A stretch of 64,000 nt of DNA from CAVRXQ01 sp963849105 (GTDB lineage Bacteria > Actinomycetota > Acidimicrobiia > Acidimicrobiales > Bog-793), in assembly GCA_963849105.1 (NCBI GenBank), contig CAWKGD010000006.1:496001-560000 (forward strand). The letters are read 5' to 3'. The notes under the pieces were generated by a model that saw only the letters and a list, made by a program, of their open reading frames with translations, ran no database searches and had not been told where the DNA came from. Below, piece after piece: positions 11,474 to 22,400 of the stretch. Position 1 is the first letter of the stretch, and every line of letters starts with the position of its first letter. The translations under genes were made by a program, and so were the position numbers.

Positions 11474-12376
11474 TCAGCTACCTGGCCGATCGCGCAGGTA
11501 GCGCTCGATCTCTTCGGTGAGGCGCTCGGGGGAGATCTCCGCGGTTGGGGTTTCATCGGCCATCTCCACGCGCTGGACAAAGCTCGCGACGTTCTCGTCG
11601 TTCGCCACGACATCGTCGAGCAACTGCTCGTACTCGACGGCGCGACGCGCAAGTCCTCCGAGATCGGCGGGCCGACCGGCGATGCGCGCGCCGGTTTCAG
11701 CAAGCGCGAGCGCCGGCTTGGCGGCGATCGTCACCGAGTACACCGGTACGCTCGCCCAGATCGACATCGTCGTGATGCCGACCTCGTCGAGCGCGCTCTG
11801 CAACACCGCGAGGATCCCCGTCGGACCCTCGTAGAACGAGGCCGCAAGCCCCTCGGATGCGATCGCGTCCGGGTCGCTCGAAGTCGCAGAGAGCATCACC
11901 GGCCCGCGGTGGGTCACTTCACCGAGATACGCACCGAGGAAGATCGCGCGCGACACTTCGAGCTCGAGCGCAAGCTCGACGAAGGCTTCGCAGTAGCTCT
12001 TCCATCGCATCTGCGGCTCCGGCCCGCTCGCGATGACGCAGTCGACGGCACCAGGCGCAACAGCAAACGTCGTGGACGGCCACGTGATTGAGCGCACTTC
12101 GCCGTCGACGACGTTTACTTCCGGTCGAACTTCGGTGAAGTCGAAGAACTCCTCGGGGTCGATGTCGCAGAACGCCGTTGCCTTCCAGGCGCGCGCCAGC
12201 CGGTCGATCGCGGACGATGCCGCCTCACCGGCGTCGTTCCAACCCTCGAACGCGCCGATCAGCACGGGACGTTCGACGCCGAGTTGTTCTGGCAGACCTA
12301 GTGAACGGTCGCGCCGCGGAAGCGATCGGAATCGGAAGGGATGGAGGCTGTCCTGGTTGTCGCTATCGAACTGCAC
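11474..12376 (-). CDS. PAC2-family protein (proteasome assembly chaperone-like)
   Basis: A 300-aa protein of the PAC2/DUF75 family. The family signature near the N-terminus is PVLIGAFEGWNDAGEAASSAI; conserved patches further in include AIFLGAYLGEVTHRGPVML and FYEGPTGILAVLQSAL. Actinobacterial members are often found in organisms with a proteasome, but their biochemical role is unsettled. GTG 12376 has AAAGGAG five bases upstream. It is divergent from a GNAT gene 82 bases away. Confidence 0.85.
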   Translation of the reverse strand: MQFDSDNQDSLHPFRFRSLPRRDRSLGLPEQLGVERPVLIGAFEGWNDAGEAASSAIDRLARAWKATAFCDIDPEEFFDFTEVRPEVNVVDGEVRSITWPSTTFAVAPGAVDCVIASGPEPQMRWKSYCEAFVELALELEVSRAIFLGAYLGEVTHRGPVMLSATSSDPDAIASEGLAASFYEGPTGILAVLQSALDEVGITTMSIWASVPVYSVTIAAKPALALAETGARIAGRPADLGGLARRAVEYEQLLDDVVANDENVASFVQRVEMADETPTAEISPERLTEEIERYLRDRPGS

Positions 12377-12458
12377 GCGGTCTCCTTTAGCCCTCCCGAG
12401 CCTAACGGCGGGCGGCCTGGTTCAGGGGTGCAGCGCACCGTCTCGGTACGCTCCTTGT

Positions 12459-12902
12459 ATGTTGCCGACGGAGATCGCCATCGAAGAGATAACCGATCCG
12501 ACTGCCGCCGATCACGCCGCGGTGAGTGATCTCCTCGCTCACCTTTCGCGCGTGAAGTCGCCCGATGCAGCCCAGTTCGCATCGATCGCTCGCTCTTCTG
12601 CGACGGCGCTTTTGTGCGCCCGGGTCGACGGTCGGATCGTCGGCACGCTTTCGCTCGTCACTTTCTCTTTGCTCACCGGCACGCGCGCGTGGATCGAAGA
12701 TGTTGTCGTCGCGCCCGATGCGCGTGGGCGAGGCGTCGCGACGGCGCTCGTCGATGAGGCGCTGCAGCGCGCCGGGCGACTTGGCTGTCGTACTGTCGAC
12801 CTGACGTCGCGACCATCGCGCATCGAGGCGAATCGGTTGTACGAGAAGCTCGGATTCGAAAAGCGCGAGACGAACGTCTACCGAAAGACGCTTTTAGGTT
12901 GA
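12459..12902 (+). CDS. GNAT-family N-acetyltransferase
   Basis: A 147-aa acetyltransferase with the acetyl-CoA-binding motif DVVVAPDARGRGVATALVDE and the C-terminal NRLYEKLGFEKRETNVYRK. The only sensible start is ATG 12459. There is no ribosome-binding site, but a TACGCT -10-like hexamer ends seven bases before it, so the mRNA may be leaderless. The acceptor substrate is unknown. The frame upstream of 12459 is open but overlaps the PAC2 gene and is not coding. Confidence 0.88.
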   Translation: MLPTEIAIEEITDPTAADHAAVSDLLAHLSRVKSPDAAQFASIARSSATALLCARVDGRIVGTLSLVTFSLLTGTRAWIEDVVVAPDARGRGVATALVDEALQRAGRLGCRTVDLTSRPSRIEANRLYEKLGFEKRETNVYRKTLLG

Positions 12903-12913
12903 AGGGGAGGCCC

Positions 12914-13738
12914 TCACCTACTCTGGACGGCGCGCGAGAGGTTGCCGGAGCGGAACCCTTCAAGATCGAGGGTCACGTAGCGGTACCCCGCTCCTCGGAC
13001 CGCGTCGACGACATCCTTTCGACGCTCGATCACCGTTCCGAGCTCGTCGAGATCCAGCTCGACGCGGGCGATATCGCCGTAGTGACGCACGCGAACCTGG
13101 GTGAATCCGAGCGCATGTAGCGCGGATTCTGCGGCCTCGACGCGCGCGAGCGTCGCGATCGTCACAGGGGTACCGTGCGGAACTCGGGACGCCAGACATG
13201 CCGCGGCGGGTTTGTCCCAGGTCCGCAGGCCGAGTCGAAGGGAAAGATGGCGGACCGCGGACTTCGTGAACCCGGCGTCGACGAGGGGGAACACCGCGCC
13301 ACGTTCGCGAGCCGCGCGTTGTCCGGGCCGGATGTCGGAGAGGTCGTCGACGTTCACCCCCAAGGCGACGACGGCCGACTCCTTCTCGGCCGGCTCTTCG
13401 AGGGCATCCATCAGGTCGCGTTTGCAGTGGCAGCAGCGATCGGGATCGTTGCGGACGTAGGACGCGTTCTCGAGTTCGTGGGTTTCGACGACAAGATGGC
13501 GCAGCGACCACTCTTCGGCGAGTGCGCGCGTGTGGGCGAGCTCTTCGCTCGGTAGCGATGGCGACGAGGCGGTGACGCACAGCACCCGGTCCTGTCCGAG
13601 CGTGCGGTTGGCAACGTAGGCGAGCAGTGCCGAGTCCGCACCGCCGGAGAACGCGACGACGACACGCCCGTGGCGCTTCACCTCGACTTGCAGGCGCTCG
13701 AGTTCGGGTGTGGCGGAGTCGTCGGCGACGGTGGTCAT
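12914..13738 (-). CDS. larE: LarE-like ATP-dependent sacrificial sulfur transferase
   Basis: A 274-aa PP-loop ATPase of the LarE family, whose characterised members thiolate the nickel-pincer cofactor precursor of lactate racemase. Seen are the PP-loop VVVAFSGGADSALLAYVA, the CCHCKRDLMDAL segment, LGVNVDDLSDIRPGQRA, and AAACLASRVPHGTPVT with the conserved Cys. The start ATG 13738 lies one base after the hemQ stop, suggesting translational coupling. No larB or larC is in the window, so a role in another sulfur transfer is possible. Confidence 0.85.
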   Translation of the reverse strand: MTTVADDSATPELERLQVEVKRHGRVVVAFSGGADSALLAYVANRTLGQDRVLCVTASSPSLPSEELAHTRALAEEWSLRHLVVETHELENASYVRNDPDRCCHCKRDLMDALEEPAEKESAVVALGVNVDDLSDIRPGQRAARERGAVFPLVDAGFTKSAVRHLSLRLGLRTWDKPAAACLASRVPHGTPVTIATLARVEAAESALHALGFTQVRVRHYGDIARVELDLDELGTVIERRKDVVDAVRGAGYRYVTLDLEGFRSGNLSRAVQSR

Positions 13739-13739
13739 C

Positions 13740-14450
13740 TCATCGGTGAGCGGTGAGTCCGGCGATGATCTCGGTTGGAACACCGATCGTTCCGGTGAGG
13801 AATGGCCCGAACTCTGCAAAGCGCGCGGAGGCATCGTCGAAGCGCATCGTGTAAACGCACTCTTTCAAGTCGTCGAAGCTACGGCAGAACAGCGTCACAC
13901 CCCACTCCCAGTCATCGAGACCGGTGGAGCCGGTGACGAGTTGGAGGACCCGCCCGCGGAAGTTCCGGCCGGTCCTGCCGTGGCCGATCATCAGTTGCAG
14001 ACGGTCCTCGTAATCGAGGCGGTACCAGTTCTCTTCCTCGCCCCGGCGTTTGGACATCGGGTAGAAGCAGAACACCGCGAGCCCTTCGGGCGGCAGGACG
14101 GGTCGCAGGCGAGCCCGTTTCATCTCGTCCGGCACGCCGCTCGCGTACTCCGAGACCTCGGTGAGCGACACGTACGACCACTTGAGCGTCAGGCCAGCTT
14201 GCACGAGCTCGGTCTGGAGCTGGCGGAGGCGGCGAAACGACGGTCCGATCCCCACGACTGCGAAGTCGGCCTTGTGGCCGAGGATCTCGGCGGCGAACGC
14301 CTGGTGGCCATCGGTCTCGCTCGACTTGATCGCGGTCGCGACTGCCTCGGCATCGACGTCGCCGGGGACCGAGAAAAACAAGTGCAGGACCGCCCACCCG
14401 TCGAGTTCTTCGGGTGCTTGCTGGCCGGCTTGGTTGGGAGCCTCGCTCAC
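13740..14450 (-). CDS. hemQ: Coproheme decarboxylase HemQ (chlorite dismutase family)
   Basis: HemQ oxidatively decarboxylates iron-coproporphyrin III to haem b, the last step of the haem route used by Gram-positive bacteria. The 236-aa product has the family's key segments: FCFYPMSKRR with the reactive Tyr, ENWYRLDYEDR, MIGHGRTGRNFRG with the haem-ligand His, and TGSTGLDDWEWGVTLF. The GTG start at 14450 lacks a clear ribosome-binding site. It is followed by larE with one base between stop and start; no other haem gene is nearby. Confidence 0.95.
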   Translation of the reverse strand: MSEAPNQAGQQAPEELDGWAVLHLFFSVPGDVDAEAVATAIKSSETDGHQAFAAEILGHKADFAVVGIGPSFRRLRQLQTELVQAGLTLKWSYVSLTEVSEYASGVPDEMKRARLRPVLPPEGLAVFCFYPMSKRRGEEENWYRLDYEDRLQLMIGHGRTGRNFRGRVLQLVTGSTGLDDWEWGVTLFCRSFDDLKECVYTMRFDDASARFAEFGPFLTGTIGVPTEIIAGLTAHR

Positions 14451-14498
14451 GCCGTCATCGTAGGACCGAGGCCGAAGCCCCGAGCCCCCGTGACGCGA

Positions 14499-14527
14499 CG
14501 AAGCGGGGCGCAGTGCGCCCCGCTTCG
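14499..14527 (-). terminator. Strong hairpin after groEL
   Basis: A perfect 13-base stem (arms 14499-14511 and 14515-14527, CGAAGCGGGGCGC and its complement) closes a three-base loop 18 bases beyond the groEL stop codon on the minus strand. No U tract follows. The stability of the stem makes a terminator or mRNA 3'-end protector likely. Confidence 0.65.
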
Positions 14528-14545
14528 ATCATGAATTCGGGCGGT

Positions 14546-16171
14546 TTAGAAGTCGTCCATCCCGCCGCCGGGCGGCATGGCAGGCGCCTTCTCCTCGGGC
14601 TTGTCGACGACGACCGCTTCGGTCGTCAAGAACAGCGCCGCGATCGACGCCGCGTTCTGCAGCGCGGAGCGCGTCACCTTCGCGGCGTCGATGACACCGG
14701 CAGCGAAGAGGTCCTCGTACTTGCCAGTGTCGGCGTTTAGGCCCTCGGAGAGGTTCTTCAATCCGCGCACCTTCTCGATCACGACGCCACCCTCGAGTCC
14801 GGCGTTCACCGCGATCTGCTTGAGCGGCTCTTCGACGGCGCGGGCGACGATGCGCGCCCCCGTCGCCTCGTCGCCTTCGAGCTTCTCGGCGAGGTCGTGG
14901 ATCGTCTGCTGCGTGCGCAGCAGTGCGACGCCTCCACCGGGGACGACGCCCTCTTCGATGGCGGCCTTCGTCGTCGACACCGCGTCTTCGATGCGGTGCT
15001 TCTTCTCCTTCAACTCAACTTCGGTGGCAGCTCCGACCTTGATCACCGCGACACCGCCGGAGAGCTTCGCCAAGCGCTCTTGCAGCTTCTCGCGGTCATA
15101 GTCCGAGTCGGTGTTCTCGATCTCGGTCTTGATCTGGTTGATCCGGCCCTTGATGTCGGCCTCCGCGCCGGCACCCTCGACGACCGTCGTCTCGTCTTTC
15201 GAGATCACGACCTTGCGCGCCCTTCCGAGCAGATCGAGCGTCGCGTTCTCGAGTTTGAGTCCGACGTCTTCGGTGATGACCTGGCCACCGGTGAGGATCG
15301 CCATGTCCTGCAGCATCGCCTTGCGTCGCTCGCCGAAGCCGGGTGCCTTCACCGCGGTTGAGCGGAAGGTGCCGCGGATCTTGTTCACGACCAAGGTCGC
15401 GAGCGCTTCGCCTTCGACGTCCTCAGCGATGACGACGAGCGGCTTGCCCGTCTGCATCACCTTTTCGAGCACCGGGAGCAGGTCGCGAACCGCGGAGATC
15501 TTGCCGCCGCTCAAAAGCACGTACGGGTCCTCGAGCACCGCCTCCATGCGGTCGGGGTCGGTGACGAAGTACGGCGAGATGTAGCCCTTGTCAAAGCGCA
15601 TTCCTTCGACGAGGTCCATCTCCATCCCGAAGGTCTGGGACTCCTCGACGGTGATGACGCCGTCCTTGCCCACCTTGTCGATCGCCTCGGCGATCATCGA
15701 ACCGATCTCCGCGTCGGCGGCGGAGATCCCGGCCACCTGGGCGATCTGGTCCTTCGAGTCGGTATCCCTTGAGATCTCCTTCAGCCGGACGACGGAGGCC
15801 TCGACGGCCTGCTCGATGCCGCGCTTCAGCGACATCGGGTTCGCACCGGCGGCGACGTTGCGCAAGCCCTCACGGACGAGCGCACCGGCGAGCACGGTCG
15901 CGGTCGTCGTGCCGTCTCCGGCGACGTCGTCGGTCTTCTTCGCAACTTCCTTCACGAGTTCGGCGCCGACCTTCTCGAAGGGGTCTTCGAGCTCGATCTC
16001 TTTCGCGATCGAGACCCCGTCGTTCGTGATCGTCGGTGCGCCCCACTTCTTCTCCAGTACGACGTTGCGTCCCTTCGGTCCGAGCGTGACCTTGACGGCG
16101 TCGACGAGCTGGTTCATCCCACGCTCGAGCGCCCGTCGTGCCTGCTCATCGAACTCGATCAACTTCGGCAT
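14546..16171 (-). CDS. groEL: 60-kDa chaperonin GroEL
   Basis: A 541-aa chaperonin forming the double-ring protein-folding machine. It opens MPKLIEFDEQARRALERGMN and contains VTLGPKGRNVVLEKKWGAP, the ATP-site loop AGDGTTTATVLAGALV, and a C-terminal tail ending MPPGGGMDDF. The ATG at 16171 is preceded by GGAGG. There is no groES beside it, so it is a stand-alone groEL, as seen for the second copy in many actinobacteria. A CIRCE element lies 40 bases upstream, so it should be controlled by HrcA. Confidence 0.98.
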   Translation of the reverse strand: MPKLIEFDEQARRALERGMNQLVDAVKVTLGPKGRNVVLEKKWGAPTITNDGVSIAKEIELEDPFEKVGAELVKEVAKKTDDVAGDGTTTATVLAGALVREGLRNVAAGANPMSLKRGIEQAVEASVVRLKEISRDTDSKDQIAQVAGISAADAEIGSMIAEAIDKVGKDGVITVEESQTFGMEMDLVEGMRFDKGYISPYFVTDPDRMEAVLEDPYVLLSGGKISAVRDLLPVLEKVMQTGKPLVVIAEDVEGEALATLVVNKIRGTFRSTAVKAPGFGERRKAMLQDMAILTGGQVITEDVGLKLENATLDLLGRARKVVISKDETTVVEGAGAEADIKGRINQIKTEIENTDSDYDREKLQERLAKLSGGVAVIKVGAATEVELKEKKHRIEDAVSTTKAAIEEGVVPGGGVALLRTQQTIHDLAEKLEGDEATGARIVARAVEEPLKQIAVNAGLEGGVVIEKVRGLKNLSEGLNADTGKYEDLFAAGVIDAAKVTRSALQNAASIAALFLTTEAVVVDKPEEKAPAMPPGGGMDDF

Positions 16172-16211
16172 CTCGGGTGTCCTCCATTGGATCGCTCGGC
16201 CTACCCGAGCG

Positions 16212-16238
16212 CTAGCACTCTAACGGTCTGAGTGCTAA
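16212..16238 (-). promoter_or_regulatory. CIRCE element (HrcA operator) of groEL
   Basis: CTAGCACTC-N9-GAGTGCTAA matches the CIRCE consensus TTAGCACTC-N9-GAGTGCTAA with one mismatch at the outermost base. It lies between the groEL start and the divergent otsA gene. On the minus strand TTGCTG and TAGAGT hexamers 16 bases apart overlap it, giving a promoter that HrcA would block until heat shock. Confidence 0.95.
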
Positions 16239-16346
16239 CAGCAAATCACGTCAGGGCACGCGCCGCAAGGTGACCGAGCCGGGATGGGGCGGCATGGCCG
16301 CAGAACCTGCCGCGGTCATGCACGTCAGAGGTGAAAAACTCCCCCG

Positions 16347-17753
16347 ATGGCTGATCGCCGTGTCCGGCTCGTCGTTGCCTCGAACCGCGGCCCGTTGTCG
16401 TTGCAGTCGGCCCGCGGGGACCGAATCGTCGCCGGACACGCCGCCGGCGGTCTCGCCCCGAGCCTGGCGCGTGGGCTCGAGGGCGCCGACGCGCTGTGGG
16501 TGGCGGCGACCATGAACGACGCGGAGCGGCGCGCCGCGAGCGAGCAGGTGTCGGTCAAGACGCCAGGTGGGCTTGAGGTGCGTCTCGTCGAGGTATCCGA
16601 AGAGCTCCTCGGCGCGGCCTACCGGGTGATTGCGAACGGCACCCTGTGGCCACTCGTCCACGGCCTCTTCGACACGACCTACCGTCCCGCTCTCGACCGA
16701 CGCTGGCACGAGGCGTGGGCCGGATACCGCGCCTACAACGCGGTCTTCGCTGAGGAGATCGCTCGCGTCGCCGACGAGGGAGCGACGGTGGTCGTGAACG
16801 ACTACCACCTCGCGCTCTGCGGCGTGCGGCTCGCAAAGGCGCGCCCCGACCTGCGCACGATCTACTTCTCGCACACTCCGTTCTGCGGTCCCGATGAGCT
16901 CGAGATCCTCCCGAGCGAGATCCGCAAGGAGTTCCTTCAGGGCCTCTGCTCGTTCGGAACGACGGCGTTCCACACCCGCCATTGGGCTGGCGCGTTCGAG
17001 CAGTGCGTCGCGGAGACGCTTCGGACCGAAACGGGTCTCGCCGTCATCCCCCTCGGCGTCGACGCGGAGGAACTTCGGCGAATCGCCGATTCCGACGGGG
17101 TGGAGCGATCGCGCGGCGCGCTCGCCGGCCTTGTCGACGGTCGGCGCCTCATCTTCCGGTCCGACCGCGTCGACCCCGCGAAGAACATCGTGCGCGGCTT
17201 TCTCGCGTTCGAAGCCCTCCTCGAAGAGGATGAGACGCTCGTCGAGGAGGTCGTCTTTTCGGCACGCCTTTATTCATCGCGAGCGGAGCTCCCGGAATAC
17301 ATCGCCTACCGCAACGCAGTCGAGCAGGTGTGTTCACGCATCAACGAGCGTTTCTCGTCGGCACGGCGCCAGCCGATCGACCTCGAGATCGCCGACGACC
17401 TCGATGCCTCGATCGCCGCGATGACAGTCGCCGATGTCCTTTTCGTCAACCCAGTCCGGGACGGTATGAACCTCGTCGCGAAAGAAGGCGCCGTGCTGAC
17501 ACGCACGCCTGCAGCACTCGGATTGAGCGTGCGGGCGGGAGCGTTCGAGGAGCTCGGCGCGTTCTCACTCCCGATCGAGCCCTTCGATATCGAGGGAACA
17601 GCGCAGGTGCTCCGTCGCGCCCTCGAGCTTGACGAACACGAACGACGCGCCCGATCCGAGAACCTCGCGGCGATCGCGGCGCGTCATCCCCCCGCCGTCT
17701 GGATGAGCGAGGTCGTCGAGAGCGCCTCGCTCGCCGACGATCGATTTGTTTAG
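16347..17753 (+). CDS. otsA: GT20-family glycosyltransferase, trehalose-6-phosphate synthase type
   Basis: A 468-aa retaining glycosyltransferase of the OtsA family. Family landmarks are VVASNRGPLSL at the N-terminus, GHAAGGLAPSLARGLEG, VVVNDYHLALC, YFSHTPFCGPDELEILP and NPVRDGMNLVAKE. The sugar-nucleotide-binding segment that normally reads RLDYTKG is here SDRVDPAKNI (about residue 272), the form I associate with an actinobacterial subgroup, so donor or acceptor preference may differ. The partner phosphatase gene otsB converges on it, and their stop codons overlap. ATG 16347 has a distant AGAGGTG site. Confidence 0.85.
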   Translation: MADRRVRLVVASNRGPLSLQSARGDRIVAGHAAGGLAPSLARGLEGADALWVAATMNDAERRAASEQVSVKTPGGLEVRLVEVSEELLGAAYRVIANGTLWPLVHGLFDTTYRPALDRRWHEAWAGYRAYNAVFAEEIARVADEGATVVVNDYHLALCGVRLAKARPDLRTIYFSHTPFCGPDELEILPSEIRKEFLQGLCSFGTTAFHTRHWAGAFEQCVAETLRTETGLAVIPLGVDAEELRRIADSDGVERSRGALAGLVDGRRLIFRSDRVDPAKNIVRGFLAFEALLEEDETLVEEVVFSARLYSSRAELPEYIAYRNAVEQVCSRINERFSSARRQPIDLEIADDLDASIAAMTVADVLFVNPVRDGMNLVAKEGAVLTRTPAALGLSVRAGAFEELGAFSLPIEPFDIEGTAQVLRRALELDEHERRARSENLAAIAARHPPAVWMSEVVESASLADDRFV

Positions 17754-18541
17754 CCAGGCGCCGCGGCGAGGCCCTCCAAGAACGCGAGCGCGCCACGAGG
17801 GCCGTCGACGAGCAGGTCGGCGAGCTCGAGCAGCTCGGGGGGCGCCTCGTCACCCGTCGCGACGACGAGCACCGCAGCAAAGTTACGAGCGCGTTCGAGC
17901 TCACGCGCGGCGCTGAACGCCGGAATATCGCCGACATCGTCTCCGAGCACGCACCCCGTCGTGAGCTCGGCGAAGATCGAGCGAATCGCCGTTCCCTTGT
18001 CCTGTGCGGCGCTCGGGACGAGCTCGATCGCCATCTTCCCTTCCCGGGCATGCAGCCCGAAACGCTCCGCCAGCTCGCCGGCTAGGGCGATCGATGCGGC
18101 CTTTGCTTGCGGTGCGTTGCGCCAGTGCAAGGTGAGCGCGATGCCCTTTGCTTCCACAATCACGCCGTGCGGAACCCGATCGCGTGCCTCTGCAAGGGAA
18201 CCGTTGACCGCGTCGACGTAGCGCCGCTCATCCGGAGGACCGACGACCGTGCCGTCGACCAGGCGGTGCTCGAGCCCGTATTGACCGAAGAGCTCGATAG
18301 GGATCGACGCGTCGTCGAGTGCGAGGTGTTCGACGAGAAAGGCGATCGGACGTCCGGAGACGACCGCAACCTTCGCGAAGCGGGCCGCGAGCTTGCTGAT
18401 CACCCCCGTAGCGCCGGGCAGCGGCCGCGCTTGCGCCGGATCGGCGACGATCTCGGCAAGGGTGCCGTCGAAATCGACCGCGATCCCTGTAGTCCGAGGG
18501 GACGCGACAAGGCGCTCGACCGCGCGTGCTTCAGGAGTCAG
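17750..18541 (-). CDS. otsB: Trehalose-6-phosphate phosphatase (HAD family)
   Basis: Dephosphorylates trehalose-6-phosphate to trehalose. The HAD nucleophile motif is GIAVDFDGTLAEIV near residues 20-32, motif II is AVVSGRP, and motif IV is CVLGDDVGDIPAF. The protein is 263 aa if begun at CTG 18541. The frame is open back to a stop at 18598, but no ATG, GTG or TTG precedes the nucleophile motif, so a CTG start is the only candidate; it overlaps the stop of the DUF3263 gene as CTGA. Starting at the GTG at 18403 would remove the catalytic Asp and cannot be right. Confidence 0.88.
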   Translation of the reverse strand: MTPEARAVERLVASPRTTGIAVDFDGTLAEIVADPAQARPLPGATGVISKLAARFAKVAVVSGRPIAFLVEHLALDDASIPIELFGQYGLEHRLVDGTVVGPPDERRYVDAVNGSLAEARDRVPHGVIVEAKGIALTLHWRNAPQAKAASIALAGELAERFGLHAREGKMAIELVPSAAQDKGTAIRSIFAELTTGCVLGDDVGDIPAFSAARELERARNFAAVLVVATGDEAPPELLELADLLVDGPRGALAFLEGLAAAPG

Positions 18542-18804
18542 CGCGGCCGGCGTTTCCGGGGTGGTTCTGCGAAGAACTTGGCAGCCCGACGCTTGTCACG
18601 GCGTCGCCGCAATCGACGGACTGTCAACGGATCGTACGCCACGGCCTCCACGGAGTCGCAAAGAGCATCGACGATCGCGTAGTAGCGCGCGCTCGAAAGA
18701 CCGATGTCCTCGCGAATGACGTCGCGTTTCGCCGGGCGGTTGCCCATCACCGGCCAGCTTCGTTCGAGGTCGAGCACCGCAATCTCAATCGGGCTTAGCG
18801 TCAC
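18538..18804 (-). CDS. DUF3263 family protein
   Basis: An 88-aa actinobacterial protein of unknown function. It reads LSPIEIAVLDLERSW, then KRDVIREDIGLSSARYYAIV, DPLTVRRLRRRRDKRRAAKF and a very basic tail; the middle resembles a short helix-turn-helix, so nucleic-acid binding is plausible. GTG 18804 has TGGAG nine bases upstream; ATG 18858 is an alternative giving an 18-residue extension that overlaps the likely promoter of the divergent CcdA gene. Its stop overlaps the otsB start. Confidence 0.8.
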   Translation of the reverse strand: MTLSPIEIAVLDLERSWPVMGNRPAKRDVIREDIGLSSARYYAIVDALCDSVEAVAYDPLTVRRLRRRRDKRRAAKFFAEPPRKRRPR

Positions 18805-18900
18805 GGCGCGAACTCCACAACCCCGACATTGCCGTCGACAGCACGCGGATGCAAGCATCCTCGCTTTCTGAGAGTTCCGCTCGTAGCGAGCGGTGTCATC

Positions 18901-19662
18901 ATGGGTGCGATGGCGACGAACGTGAATGATCTCGTGGCCTTTGGTGGCGGGATTGTCTCGTTCGCGTCGCCGTGCGTCTTGCCTGTCGTGCCTGCCTATC
19001 TCTCCATGGTCACCGGACTTGACCTCGGAGGGCTTGAGCGAGGGCGCAAGCGCCAGATCGCACGAATCGCCCGCGACACCGGACTTTTTATCCTCGGCTT
19101 CGGCGTCGTCTTCGTCCTCTTGGGGATTTCCGCGACGGCGGTCGGATCGGCCGTCGTTCACAACAAGGCGCTGCTGACGCGCATCTCCGGAGGCGTCATT
19201 CTGGCAATGGCCGCCTTCCTGGCGGGCTCGGTCGTGCTCAACGTCCCGTCGCTCTACGGCGAGGCGCGCTTTCACTTCAACGCGTCGCGCTATGGACCAT
19301 TCGCGGCGCCGATCGCCGGCGCGGCGTTCGGGTTCGGCTGGACTCCGTGCATCGGTCCGGTGCTCACGTCGGTGCTGTTCGTCGCGCTGAGCGACCGCGG
19401 GATCGGCAACGGCGCCGTGCTGCTCGCGTTCTACGCGCTCGGCCTCGGGGTCCCGTTCCTCATCGTCGGTTGCGGCCTCGGCACTGCGGCGGGAGCTTTG
19501 AAGGTGGTCCGCCGGCACTTACGCGCGATCACCCTTGGATCTTCGGCGTTGCTCGCGTTCTTCGGTGTTCTTTTGATCCTCAATCGTCTGAGCTGGGTGA
19601 CATCGGTTCTCGAGAGCTGGATGCGCGACGTCGGCCTCGGCAGGTTGATCACGCTCGGCTGA
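18901..19662 (+). CDS. ccdA: Cytochrome c biogenesis protein CcdA-like thiol-disulfide transporter
   Basis: A 253-aa protein with about six membrane segments that carries reducing power across the membrane for cytochrome c or other thiol proteins. The two redox cysteines are visible in GIVSFASPCVLPVVPAYLSM and FGFGWTPCIGPVL, each within a membrane helix. The start is ATG 18901 (MGAMATNVNDL); ATG 18910 is also possible, and the frame upstream to 18829 overlaps the divergent gene's leader. No partner thioredoxin or ResB/ResC gene is adjacent. Confidence 0.92.
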   Translation: MGAMATNVNDLVAFGGGIVSFASPCVLPVVPAYLSMVTGLDLGGLERGRKRQIARIARDTGLFILGFGVVFVLLGISATAVGSAVVHNKALLTRISGGVILAMAAFLAGSVVLNVPSLYGEARFHFNASRYGPFAAPIAGAAFGFGWTPCIGPVLTSVLFVALSDRGIGNGAVLLAFYALGLGVPFLIVGCGLGTAAGALKVVRRHLRAITLGSSALLAFFGVLLILNRLSWVTSVLESWMRDVGLGRLITLG

Positions 19663-19669
19663 CGGACCG

Positions 19670-22336
<2,667 letters not shown>

Positions 22337-22400
22337 CGCCGCTCCTCGTCCTTTGCTCTCGGTCGACGCTAACGCGAGGAACTGAGAGCGAACGTCGCCG

